Source of the DNA: Melitaea cinxia
Taxonomy: Eukaryota > Arthropoda > Insecta > Lepidoptera > Nymphalidae
Assembly: GCF_905220565.1 (NCBI RefSeq)
Contig: NC_059419.1
Span: 1,240,001-1,304,000, forward strand
Direction: 5' to 3'
DNA: 64,000 nucleotides
Made by a program: the position numbers and the translations under genes. Of this stretch, positions 11,621 through 22,865 are shown piece after piece (the stretch's first letter is position 1; each line of letters starts with the position of its first letter). The notes under the pieces are model-generated. The model was not told the DNA's origin. It was given only the letters and a program-made list of their open reading frames with translations, and made no database searches.

Positions 11621-12439
11621 ATATATATTTACTCAAACATATATATAGAATTCGTCGTATATAGAATAGTCGTATATAGTATGTAGAAGAAATCGTTTCG
11701 GGGGAGTATTTTAACTAACATTGTGACACGACAATTTTATACATATGTAAAGAAATAACAAAATCCAGTTGGTACAAATAACTTTATTCACACTTGATAA
11801 ATTCCACTTAACACACCTTACTTCAACTTTACTATTACAATTTCGTTTCCGACTTCTAGTCTGTACCGTTGATATAAGAAGACTGCGCTTTTTAAAAAGC
11901 CAACAAACTATTTATAGTCAACGACCGGAAACAAATGCTTTTGAGAATCCGTATTTAACAAATTAAAAGGCAATCTTAATTAATCTTAAAAAATTAAATT
12001 AAATGTAAATAGAAAAATTCATTAAAAAGTAAACACAGATCACAAAAATAGTCAAAATCACTACTTAATAAAAATATGTCGGAGATGAAGAGGGTATAAT
12101 TTGTCGGCTTGAAGGTATATTTCTCTTTCTCATAGCCTCAGAGTACTCAGTCTACTGTGGGCTTCAGTGGGTAATGTTGATTCAACAAGTAAACACAATT
12201 TATGATATCATCAATTTATCATGAAACAGGATTCACTTAACAGAAAGATAACGCAACACGGAAGGCGGGATATTTATTAGTTAAGGGGACGAAGACTATC
12301 TTCTTAGCATTCGATAGATTCACAGTTCACAATGAATAATGAATGAAATGAATGAATGTTGAAATTCTTCTGGTAATATAGTCATAACAGTATTTTTTAT
12401 CTCATCACAACTATGTGATAGAGCAAAAATCATCGTTTT

Positions 12440-12589
12440 TTATTTGGATCTTTCTGGAACTTTCAGCAGGGTTGTTAATTCTGCAAAGGTTTGGAGCGGA
12501 GGCACGTTGTTTCCTTGCCTTACAGATATTTGACATCCACCAATTTCGTCTACTTCCGCACTAATTTTAAGGGGCAAAGCTGCGTTCAT
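12440..12589 (-). CDS. Unrecognised 49-residue ORF, possible exon or short gene
   Basis: The frame reads MNAALPLKISAEVDEIGGCQ, ISVRQGNNVPPLQTFAELTT, LLKVPERSK and then stops. It is too short to judge by length. Composition is balanced and protein-like, unlike the AT-driven frames around it, and it includes a mixed charged/hydrophobic pattern without low complexity. No family is recognised. It could be the last exon of an unseen gene (a weak AG lies just before the ATG), a remnant of a mobile element, or chance. Confidence 0.3.
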   Translation of the reverse strand: MNAALPLKISAEVDEIGGCQISVRQGNNVPPLQTFAELTTLLKVPERSK

Positions 12590-12816
12590 TGCTAACGTAA
12601 CGTAAATGAATTAGTTTGTGTTATGTCAAAACTACATTAGTCGTTTAACATTTTAACACTTTTGAAAAGTAAATATAATAGACTACGGTGTATTATCTGT
12701 TTCAAACAGTTTTAATTACAAGGAATAAGTAGGACATTTGTTTAAATAAAATGGTCTTTAAAACAAACATATTATTTGTTTGTGTACGATATTACAAAAA
12801 GCTTAAAAAAATGTAT

Positions 12817-12898
12817 CGACGAGGATGGGATTCGAACCCACGCGTGCAGAGCACATTGGATTAGCAGTCCAACGCCTTAACCACTCGGCCACCTCGTC
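12817..12898 (-). tRNA. tRNA-Ser (anticodon GCT)
   Basis: The minus strand reads GACGAGGTGGCCGAGTGGTT, AAGGCGTTGGACTGCTAATC, and closes with GGGTTCGAATCCCATCCTCG then TC plus discriminator G. The 7-bp acceptor stem pairs perfectly (GACGAGG with CCTCGTC). The anticodon stem TTGGA/TCCAA encloses CTGCTAA with GCT as anticodon. A long variable arm (TGTGCTCTGCACG) is typical of tRNA-Ser, and intact A and B boxes are present. A run of seven T downstream on the minus strand serves as a pol III terminator. It looks functional. Confidence 0.97.
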
Positions 12899-13069
12899 GC
12901 GTTATTACCTGACAAATAAAAAAGTCATAACAAACAAAAATGAAATTGTGAAAGAGTGTCATTGTTGTAAAAAAAATACATTTAATCCTTTTTTGTCGTG
13001 CGAATAATTCGCACTAAATAAGTATAATAATGATCACTTTACAAAATTACAAAAAAAAGTATTAATACG

Positions 13070-13292
13070 TCGTCGTAAGCCGACCGATGGCGGGATAACC
13101 ATCCAGTTGGCTTTAAAATACACAGGCCGAAGACGAGCAGCAGCGTCTTCGGTGCGAGAAAGTCAGCCCTGCGGTCACCAACCCGCCTGCCCAGCGTGGT
13201 GACTATGGGCAAAACACATAAGTTCACGTTATTTTTGACGTAAACTTGTGGAGGCCTATGTCCAGCAGTGGACTGTATAGGCTGTAATGATG
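13070..13292 (+). mobile_element. SINE-like element with RTE-LINE tail, second copy
   Basis: It has CCGACCGATGGCGGGATAAC to GTCCAGCAGTGGACTGTATA, collinear with 11290-11620 in reverse. Further copies or tails lie at 19975-20200, 21720-21805, 29535-29750, 44150-44350, 49310-49405, 51755-51880 and 63490-63600. Confidence 0.75.
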
Positions 13293-13567
13293 ATGCTTAA
13301 TACGTAGTTGATTTGAAATTGAACAAAAAATTTGCCAACCGTCAACCATGTTGACGTTATTTCAAAATTAAAGCCGTCATATATATGATTTTAATAATTA
13401 ATTAATTTACAAAAACAAAAGCAAAATACATTTTTTAACTGTGGATGCCGGTAGAGCAAGCAAATATCTATAAAATGATATATAATTTATGTGGAGTAAT
13501 AGCGAGTTTTTTTTTCTAAAAAGGGAGGCAAACATCTTAATATACCTATATGATGATGATTTTTCAC

Positions 13568-13935
13568 CTACTCCGGTACTCCGACGCTGCGTTGGCGCAA
13601 CGGTTACAGCCATGGATTGTACCTGTTGCGCTAGCGGTTGCGGGTTCGATCCCCGCACATGACAAACATTTGTACTGGCCATACTGTATAGGTGTTTGCC
13701 GTGATCTGGGTGTTTATGCAGTCCTTGTAGGTCTCCCCACCGTGCCTCGGAGAGCACGTTAAGCCGTCGGTCCCGGTTGTTATCATGTACACCTGATAGC
13801 GAGCGTTACTCATAGTAGGGAATATATCCGCCAACCCGCATTGGAGCAGCGTGGTGGATGGATTAGCTCTGATCCTTCTCCTACACGGGAAAAGAGGCCT
13901 ATGCCCAGTAGTGGGATATTACAGGCTGAAGCGTT
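13568..13935 (+). mobile_element. tRNA-derived SINE (family A), full length
   Basis: This is the best-preserved copy: GCGTTGGCGCAACGGTTACA head, B box GGTTCGATCCCCGC, CGGTCCCGGTTGTTATCATG body, and a tail of CCCAGTAGTGGGATATTACA then GGCTGAAGCG. Confidence 0.9.
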
Positions 13936-14299
13936 TTCACCTACTCACCACAGGAACAAGCCACTACTTCAAAGCGATATTATTTAGCTGTAATCTGCAA
14001 GGTAGTTTTTCAATAGGCCTGCTCCAGATTTTGATTTTTGAGATTTTGAGGTATTTCCTACTGTGTCCTACCCCAATTAAAGTCTATTTCACCAATCACA
14101 GTTAAAAAAGAAGTAGAAGACTCTGTTTTTGAAGTAAATCTTCTTAAAGCACGCTTGACTTGGGAAGTAAGCTGGTAAATGCGTGGCGAAAGCGTTACGA
14201 AAAGTGTGACCAGGTGAGGCGAACGGAGGTTGAGAAGGAGATATAAGTTAGTGAAGATAGAAAGAGAGAGAGTTACGTTTTGTAAGTTTTACGAAACGT

Positions 14300-15640
14300 A
14301 ACTCTAAATATTTTTTTTTCATTTTATGTCCTACGATAGATTTATTTATAATGTTTTAAAATCAGTTTTGTTTTTTTTTTTTTAATTCAGACTCATAGAA
14401 GAGCTAAAACATCGCGCGCCGCGCAGGCTCTTCTTTTGAGGAGACTGACTTCAAAGCCACCTTTAAAATAGTTTTTTTTTTAATGATGATTTTGTATACT
14501 TAAATAGTAATAAAATAGTCCTTTGAAAGTTTCAAAAGTTTTGGTGGTTATTTAGATATAAATTTTTTTTAATTTAAACTCATGTAATTCTGAGCTTCTA
14601 GACCACCGGGTCCCCATAATTAGTATGCATATATTTAGTTTTTATTATTGATTTTTGTTTTGTTTTTGCTTTTAATTTCAGTTTTGTTAAAATTTTATTA
14701 TTGATTTTGTTTTTAATTTTAATTATTGTAATTTTGATTGAATTTTAGTATTTATTTTAATTTCTAATTTTAATTATTGTAATATTACTTAGATTTTAGT
14801 ATTGAGTTTGATGGTGATTTTAATTTTGGGCATTAATTTAATTTTAGTATAATGATGTTGATTTTAATGTTGATTTTGATTTTAATGTTGTTTGATTGGA
14901 TTTTGATTTGGTATAATTTGTTTTGTCACATTGAAACTAACAGTTTAGGAAAAAAAGTAACTAACAAAAATATGGACATATGTCTGATAAAAATCATTAT
15001 TATTATTATTAGTAGATCATAGGACTATTGTGTGAGGTGTACAATACAAGACATTGATGAAATTTTCCGCAAAATCCGAATACTGTAGTATTGACTAGAT
15101 AATAGTTTGAACTTTGACTTATTTGGAGGTGCAGGCGGTAGTAAGCGGTTTTAGTTTATGATGTAATAAGTAATGTCATTATTAAAATTACATTGTACGA
15201 ATTTGTTATCAGAACGCCTTTTTTTCATCCGAGCTTTGATAATTTTGCCAGTTCTGTTCCGTCTGTTCTCTAAATAATCATAAGTACATTAGTAAATTTT
15301 ACTTGAATTTTATATATTACTAAAGTTCGCCCAGAGGTCGAAATTCGATCATAATTAAAATTTTAATTAAATAAAACCAAAAAATAATGAAAATAAAGAA
15401 CTTTTTAAAAAAAATTCAATTTGACTACAGACTTTGGCAATGAACAAAAGTGCGTCAAGTACTAAAAATGGTAGTGTGTAATGTTTTTGTTTTTGTGTTT
15501 ATTTAATGTACTTTTTATGCATAATAAAAAAATATGAGCATTCTGCACTCCTTCTCTATATAAACTGAGTCTGTGTAATTTTCGTCAAAAGGGGTACAAA
15601 GTATTTGCAACGTATTAATATAATATAGATAATGTGCTGG
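14300..15640. other. Gene-less AT-rich region with T-rich low-complexity DNA
   Basis: From 14640 to 14930 the sequence is a degenerate ATTTTAATTTTAGTATTGAT-type low-complexity stretch. No exon, RNA or clear element is visible in the rest. The stretch 14150-14260 (GCGTTACGAAAAGTGTGACC) is shared, inverted, with 35410-35535, so it belongs to a repeat. Confidence 0.6.
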
Positions 15641-15889
15641 CTTTTGCCTCTTTCTGATAATCATAACCGTAGCAGCAGTTTTCCGCCACCTTCTGTTAAA
15701 GTTAGTAGATTTTTTTCTTTTTGTTTCTTATATAGTTTATTTAAAATTCTTTCGTAATACAATTTCATTTGAAATGTGAATGTAACAATTTTTAAAGTAG
15801 AGAAGGTAAGTTTTATTACAATATTTTTTCCTAAAGAAACCCCTTCGTAACACAGATGTTGCAAAATTATTTTCGCTTTCTCGGATGTC

Positions 15890-16190
15890 ATCTATAGATC
15901 TATACAAATAAATAATATTAGAGTGTCGGTTAGTAATATTAAAATAACCACTATTTACTAAATGCGGATGTATACACGGAACATATAACAAAATGACATT
16001 TTTTACAATTTTTGTCTGTTTTTCTGTCTGGCTGTTTGTTTCGGCTAATCTCCGAAACGGCTGGACCAATTTTGACGGGACTTTCACTGGCAGATAGTTG
16101 ATGTAATAAGGAGTAACTTAGGCTTTTTTATTTTTAGAAATTTATTTTTTTAAATTCCACGCTGACGAAGTCGCAGGCACAGCTAGTATC
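15890..16190 (+). mobile_element. Interspersed repeat with TGTCTGTTTG/CGGCTGGACCAATTTT core
   Basis: The block GTAATATTAAAATAACCACT, the CGAAACGGCTGGACCAATTT core and the CACGCTGACGAAGTCGCAGG end recur at 26838-27075, 30530-30900 and 38322-38420. Non-coding. Confidence 0.75.
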
Positions 16191-16440
16191 TTAATATATA
16201 TGTATATCGGGGCAAGTGTTTCTCACTGAACTCCTCCGAAACGGCTGAAACGATTTGGTTAAAATTTTGTACGTATATTTCTATCGGTTCATGGATGGTT
16301 TGAAAACACAATTGGTATGTCAGCCATCAAATTTGGTAGCTATATTCCGGCCGTAGTGTCTGCCGGGTCCGCTAGCATATTTATAAAATTAGATGCAATT
16401 AATTTTCTTTATTTTTATCACTCTCTTATTTTAGAAGTTT

Positions 16441-16835
16441 GCCAGGGGGGGCACGCACATTTTACCACTTTGGAAGTGTCTCTCGCGCAAAATTCAGTTT
16501 AGAAAAATATGATATTAGAAACCTCAATATCATTTTTGAAGACCTATCCATAGATATCCCAAACGTATGGGTTTGATGAAAATAAAATTTTGAGTTTCAG
16601 TTCTAAGTATGAGGAACCCCCAAAACTTATTATCTTTTTCTATTTTTGTGTGATAATCTTAATGTGGTTCACGGAATACATCTACTTACCAAGTTTCAAT
16701 AGTATAATTCTATAGTTTCGGAAAAAAGTGGCTGTGACATACGGACGGACAAAAAGACAGACAGACAGACATGACGAATCCATGAGGGTTCCGTTTTTTG
16801 CCAGTTAGCTACGGAACCCTAAAAAACCAGGTAGG
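16441..16835. mobile_element. Interspersed repeat ending GGAACCCTAAAA
   Basis: It contains GGACGGACAAAAAGACAGAC, GAGGGTTCCGTTTTTTGCCA and TACGGAACCCTAAAA, a block common in lepidopteran genomes. No frame survives. Confidence 0.6.
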
Positions 16836-17089
16836 TCTCAAAAGTTTTGGATTTAAGTTTTAAAATAGATTTTTTTTTCTTTACAAGCTTAAACATAAGC
16901 TTTCGATGACGATGAAGATTGTCCTTGTATTTTGCAATGACTTCTATTCCAGATCTAAAAAGAGATTTGGTTAAGGAGCTTGAGGTGATGAAAAGAGAGG
17001 CTTACATGTAAATGTTCCGAAAGAGACAAAATATTTAACGTTTGAACTCTGTATAAAATAGACTGATTTTCAGTACGGTGTGCCATTTT

Positions 17090-17553
17090 TAACCGACTTT
17101 AAAAAAGGAGGAGGTTACTCAATTCGACCGTGTATATATATATACAATTTTTTTATGTATTTTCGGGGATAGCTTCGTCGTTTATGAACCTATTTCCGAT
17201 AATTCTTTTTTGTTTTTGTTGGAAAGGAGATATCCTAAGTGTGGTGCCATGATAAGGAAACCAGGGTCTGGTGATGGGATTCCAGAGAAATCGAGGGAAA
17301 CCCTCGAAAATCCACATACCTTTTTACTGGGTGTACCGATTTTGGTGATTTTTTAAATTAATCGATAGCCGATGTTTATCATGTGATCATATTTAAATTT
17401 CATCGAGATCGGATTACAACTATTGGAGTAATCTTTGATGATGCGTAAATACTTTACTTTACTATCTATTGTTCGACTATTTTTCGTCTGCCTACGTTGT
17501 ATTACTTGTCGATGTAATTAAGGTCGGTTTTTTTCGTTTGCCAGCAAACATAA
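17090..17553 (+). mobile_element. ACCGACTTC-ended element
   Basis: It starts AACCGACTTTAAAAAAGGAG and ends with GTCGATGTAATTAAGGTCGG and GTTTGCCAGCAAACA. A partial relative with the same end lies at 20320-20587. Confidence 0.75.
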
Positions 17554-17611
17554 TTTTGTAAGTACCATTTGTCATTTTACACGCCTAGCCAGAAATTTTT
17601 GATAATTCTTT

Positions 17612-17960
17612 TTTTGACGACCACTCTGGTGTAATGATGCATGTGCCGAGTTGGCGGCGCCTAAATACCGACGGTCACGGGTTCGATTCTCGCTCGGAAT
17701 GAATATTTGAGTTTATTGAAATATTTATTTCCGGTGTGGTTGTTAATCCATGTGGGCCTCCCCACCGTGCCTCGGATAGCACATTAAGCTGTCGGTCCCG
17801 GTTGTTATCATATACACCTGATAGCGATCGTTACTCGTAGTTGAGAATATATTCTACAACCCGCAGTGGAGCAGCGTGATGGATTAAGCACCGATCCTTC
17901 TTCTACATGACGAAAGAGGCCTACGCCCAACAGTGGGATGTTACAGTCTGAATGGAATGA
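17612..17960 (+). mobile_element. SINE family B: different tRNA-like head, shared body and tail
   Basis: The head is CCGAGTTGGCGGCGCCTAAA followed by ACGGGTTCGATTCTCGCTCG, unlike family A. From CCTCCCCACCGTGCCTCGGA onward the body and the tail CCAACAGTGGGATGTTACAG match family A. Confidence 0.85.
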
Positions 17961-18016
17961 ACGAACGAATTTATTACTTGACTCTTTATCTAGTGGAAAC
18001 GATAAAAATATATAGC

Positions 18017-18410
18017 CTATGTCTAAACATTTTTGAATATCATATCAAAAATTGACCGCTCCAGCGGGATTCGAACCCGCGTCTCCGACTGACCCTGTCG
18101 GCGCTCTAGCCAATTAAGCTATGGAACGATGTACCCGCCAGAGCGAAATTTCTGATATGATGATTTTCATTTTCGGTTTAAGCGAACCGTGGCACCGTCT
18201 ATAGTGAGTTCTTTCAGAGACCCGTAACTATTCAAAGTTTCATATTACAATGAAAATCTTTGACAGGAGACGACACCATGCTATTCTTAATATGTACAAT
18301 TTTATTTTTGTGTTACCCACACATTAGGGATTCTAAACATTTTTGAAAATGTTTAGAATCCCTAATGTGTGGGTAACACAAAAATAAAATTGTACATATT
18401 AACCTATGTC
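18017..18410. mobile_element. tRNA-like/hairpin non-autonomous element with probable 11-bp target duplication
   Basis: The element is flanked by CCTATGTCTAA on both sides (near 18018 and 18403). On the minus strand at about 18125-18058 it has TAGCTTAATTGGCTAGAGC (A-box-like) and GGGTTCGAATCCCGC (B box). The cloverleaf is imperfect, with no U33 in the AGGGTCA loop, so it is a tRNA-like head and not a tRNA gene. The other end is a perfect 57-bp-arm fold-back. Confidence 0.7.
18287..18402. repeat. Perfect palindrome, 57-bp arms, 2-nt centre
   Basis: Pairing was checked base by base from the centre TG (18344-18345): every position from 18343/18346 out to 18287/18402 is complementary, and the first mismatch is at 18286/18403. 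The arms contain GTGTTACCCACACATTAGGG and its reverse complement. Confidence 0.97.
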
Positions 18411-18744
18411 TAATATGGAGCTAGCTATATCATGTCAAGTTTCGTTGTCATTGTAATTGATTCAAAAGTTTTTGCGTAAAATTGTAAAATTATTGAAATA
18501 ATTATTCATTCGATACAAAGTCACACGGAACGTCGAGTGTACAAAAAATATTTGCGAGACATAACGATCCTTGACCCCTGATTTAATGAATTGGAAATTA
18601 AAACAAAGTTTACTATTAATTATACAAATAAAAAATAATACTTATTTCCGCGTGCGTCGCTGATTTCAACTAATCATCTCGTCCGTCAATATGAACTCGC
18701 GAATTTTAAATTTAGATTAGGTATTAAGTAATATTAATTAAATA

Positions 18745-18842
18745 TTTGCCAACCCACATTTTAGCAGCGTGGTGGATTAAGCTCTGATCCTTCTCTTGTG
18801 TGGGGAAAGAGACCCAGCAGTGGGATATTACAGGCTAAAACG
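18745..18842 (+). mobile_element. SINE tail fragment
   Basis: GCCAACCCACATTTTAGCAG to CCAGCAGTGGGATATTACAG matches the 3' part of SINE families A and B. Other short tails lie at 335-395, 48410-48482, 54350-54410 and 56172-56260. Confidence 0.8.
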
Positions 18843-19034
18843 TAATTAAAATTTTACTTTAAGCTGTCAATCAAGGAAATACTTACTTAAAAGCTATTTT
18901 TTTAATTCAAGAAATTTCCAGTTCAGTGTTGAAAATAACTTCTAATTTATTGTTATTTTCAATAGTTTAAAAGCAACGATGTCTTTACCAATGTTTACAC
19001 CAAAGGCCCATTTGACAGTAAGCGACTTTTACAG

Positions 19035-19310
19035 GTGTAGAGCACAGCAGGAAATATCCTGCTCAAAATCTGGAGCAACCCGACTGGAGGAACCCCACTG
19101 GACCTTACAGAAGATCACATCTAAATCCTTCCATTGTTCTTGTTTTCCTGTAGGTAAGGTTACCAGGGCTCCTGGGGCGATTGGGGGTAAGATCGACAAC
19201 ACGCTTGCGATACTTCTGGTGTTGCAGGTTATACAGTCTATAAGCTGCGGTAATCGTTTACCATCAGATAAGCCTTACGCTGTTTTGCCGTACTAGTTAT
19301 ATTTAAAAAA
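19035..19310 (+). mobile_element. Interspersed repeat (CAGCAGGAAAT...ACCATCAGATAAGCC)
   Basis: The repeat includes AGCAACCCGACTGGAGGAAC, CTTACAGAAGATCACATCTA and TAATCGTTTACCATCAGATA. Copies in either orientation lie at 7490-7740, 23295-23540, 52785-52975, 53500-53665, 56690-56790 and 57975-58235, the last ending next to ABCD exon 1. Confidence 0.8.
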
Positions 19311-19409
19311 AAATTATGACACATCTCAATTTCTAAGAAAAACATACTTAAATACTAGTATATAGTAGATCGCTCTTTAGCGATAAGACCACCTTTTGTA
19401 CATTCCTTT

Positions 19410-19442
<33 letters not shown>

Positions 19443-19589
19443 TCTCGCTTGTTTCTTTTGGTTGTACAATAAAGTATATTTGTATTGTATTGTATTGTAT
19501 TAACTAGTCGAAGTTGTGTGTAACAGGATATTTAGTAACCTATAACCTTAAATAAATGGTTGATCTGATAAGTAAGTTTTTTATTTTTG

Positions 19590-19905
19590 ACCACAGTTCT
19601 GGTTTAATGGTACGTGTGCCGTGTTGGCGACGCCTAAACACCGACGGTCGCGGGTTCGATTACCGCTCGGAGTGAATATTTGTGTTTATACAAATATTTT
19701 ATTTGCGGTCTGGTTGTTAATCCATGCAGGTTTTCCCACCGTGCCTCAGAGAGTACGTTAAGCCGTCGTTTCCGGTTACTCATAGTAAGTAATATATCCG
19801 CTCACCCCGCATTGGAGCAGAGTAGTGGATTAAGCTCTGACCCTTCTCCTTTATGGGGATAGAGGCCTATGCCCAATAGTGGGATATTAAATGCTAAAGC
19901 GTACG
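19590..19905 (+). mobile_element. SINE family B, second copy
   Basis: The same head (CGTGTTGGCGACGCCTAAAC, GCGGGTTCGATTACCGCTCG) is present, with a slightly deleted body and the tail CCAATAGTGGGATATTAAAT. Confidence 0.85.
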
Positions 19906-20599
19906 TTGGTAACTCCTGACACCGCCTAACAAACCATATGTCATATATTTTATTTTAGTCAGTCAGTCACTCAGTTCAGCCTATTGCAGTCCACTGCTGG
20001 ACATAGGCCTCCCAAGTTCGAGCCAGATATCCCATCTCGGTTTTCCGCAATCCTCATCCAGCCTACACCGGCCATTTTACGTAGATCGTCAGTCCAGCAG
20101 CGGGCCGGAGGACGTACCACACTACGTTTGCCAAGATGCGGTCTTCACTCCAGGACACATCTACTCCAACGGCCATCCATTTATAGTATGTACAAGGAAG
20201 TAACAAAACAATTTGTTACGTTAAAATAGTGTGTATCTAAATTGTGATAGTTATATATACAATAGATAAAAGAGATGATAAGGAATTTGCACAGATCGCA
20301 AATATGAAATAATTAACTAACTTTTTTAAAAGTATGTTCGGGGATAACTTCGTCGTTTATGAAGCGATTTTAATAAAAAAAAAATGTTGGAAAGGAGATA
20401 TCTCAAGGGTAGTATTTTGATAAGAAAACCAGAATCTGATGATAGAATCCCAGAGTAACCGAGGGGAACCCTCGAAAACCGTAGTGACGACTAGTGCGTT
20501 TGTTAATTTTTTCGTCTAATTACGTTGTATTACTTGTCGATGTAATTGAAGTCGGTTTTTTTTTCGTTTACTAGCAAACACAACTATATAGTACATAAT

Positions 20600-21480
20600 G
20601 CAGCGAGTAAGACGTGATTGTAGTTACGTCATAATTGTTGATTTAATCATTGTTTATGTTACAGTGAATGTGATATGTTACACTGTACACCTATATATTA
20701 TATTATATAATAATACATTTACGATTTCTATGAATAAAAAGTTTTAATTATCAACTTGTAGCTTAAGTTTTAAGTTTAAATCTGCGGTTACAGAAAATTT
20801 GTTTTATTTTGGTAAAATTTTCAATGTATAGCTGACTAGATGAATCAGGATTATTAATACTCTTAGTAAAAAATCTGCAACAAATGCTTTTCCTGGAAGT
20901 CTAAGCCCAACAAGGGACCTTTCCATTCCCATGCGCATTTTATATTTTCATCTAATGCCTCGTCCTCTTACCATGTATTTCATTATTGGCTTGCAGGTTT
21001 TTTTGGACCTCTGCTGCTACTAATCTTAAAGACTGCCCTTAATTACCTTAACATTTTCGTTATTTGTCAAAAAGTGTCAAAAGTCCTTCAAAAATTATTA
21101 ATTGGATTAAAACGGGGTTCTCACTGGGTAACTAGAAAAAAGATAACTTGAATAGGTTTGTCTGCAATGGGGCGTGGCTAGTATAGCCACGTGATCTGGT
21201 GACGCAATAGTTGGGTGGAGTCAAGGCATTCGTCCGTCAATCAGTAAGATGGGTAGATCTTTTTAATAATTTAATTATGATAATTTATTATAATTCCACA
21301 CATTTTGTCCGTGACTTCATAACTTTTATCGATTCAAACTTTAATATACACATAAACATCTCTTGAAAATTTAGTTCCGTATAGATATAATTGTTTTAAG
21401 GTCCAAAAATATCCATTATCTTACAATAAAAATATAGGCACAACGCACAACGCACGGCACAATTTTGAAACTGCTGCAAT
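20600..21480. other. Gene-less stretch
   Basis: No exon or RNA is visible. Sequence at 20860-21060 is less AT-rich but has stops in all frames. Confidence 0.4.
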
Positions 21481-22149
21481 TTAGTTTAATTTAGTCTGAG
21501 TTCTAAAAATTTCATTTGAAATCCGGAATGGGGTCTCCGTCAAATATTCATGGCATAGCTCTAAAATGCGAAAGACTCCTGCAGCTGAACTGGCTCCACA
21601 CGTGTCGACTCGTCGTTCCTGTGGACCTAGCCAGTGAGGTCGAGAGGGTGGCGCAGAGCTTAGGCAACTCTGCATTTTCCTGAAGAGTGTCCTAGACGAC
21701 ACGTCTATCTCATCATCATCACCATCATTCCAGCCTATTGCAGTCCACTGCTGGACATAGGCCTCCACAAGTTCGCGCCAAAAATGCGTGGACTCATGTG
21801 TCAATGTCTGTCTGACACTGTCTAAATCGTCTGCAATAGACGGACTAAGGCCAATGAGTCTGAGTTAGAACTATTTTATAAAGTTGTGATGAGAATGGAA
21901 TAGGCGGTTTCACCTAAAAAGAACTGGTTCCAAATAAGATCCATCACTTTAAACTTTCCACACTTAATACTTAGATTAAAACAAATACCGCGTGCTATCT
22001 CTCTAGTAAATTTGTTTATTAAGTTTGTTTATTAACTAAGTTTATTGCTTTAGCACTGGCCCTTTTTGACAATGGCTCTGTGCATCTGTGCAACCTCAGT
22101 GGCAATCAACGTAACTCAATTTATAAAATATAATCACTACATAGTATAA

Positions 22150-22865
22150 AACAAAGTCGCTTTCTCTGTCCCTATTTCCCTATGTTCTTATGTATGCTCT
22201 AATGCTAATCTTTAAAACTACCCAACGGATTTTGATGCGGTTTTTTTTAATAGATAGAGTGACTAAAGAGGAAGGTTTATATGTATAATAACATCCATTA
22301 AATAGTGGAGAAATACTGTTATTTTTGAGGTTTCTAATGTGATGTCGTAAATAATTACATTTTTTTCGCTTACATTGCAAACGCAGCCTGAACCCTACGA
22401 GATTTATCAAAATAATGTACTAAGTATTTTACACATTGAAAAGGTCTACAGAAACTTCCGCTACGGTATATGTCTATCTCTTATGGATATCCCACAATAA
22501 CATTTTTTTTGTCATTTACTTTTTACGACAAATAATGGCTTCAAAGCGATTTTAACCAATACAGCATTAATCCTTATCTAATTAAATACCTTAAATACAT
22601 TATTGATTTAATATAGATCTATATGGCCCTTTACAGTATATGATTTAAATGAATATTTTCGAAGATATTACAGATTTAAAAATTGCGGTACGTGGCGTTT
22701 GCAGCGGTTCCGGCCGGCTTTTACTCAAAAGTTAACGCGTGCGGGCCACGGGCAGTAATGAATAAATCAAAACTACTGGATCGATTTTAATCATTTTTTC
22801 AGGGAATGACATAGGCTATAATTATATTTTATACCCGTGCGAAGCCGGAGCGGGTCGCTAGTTTT
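22150..22865. mobile_element. About 700-bp interspersed element, inverted copy of 31187-31890
   Basis: It opens AAACAAAGTCGCTTTCTCTG and closes CCGGAGCGGGTCGCTAGTTT. The other copy begins CTAGCGACCCGCTCCGGCTT and ends AAGCGACTTTGTTTTT. The two are the same element in opposite orientation, without coding capacity. Confidence 0.85.
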
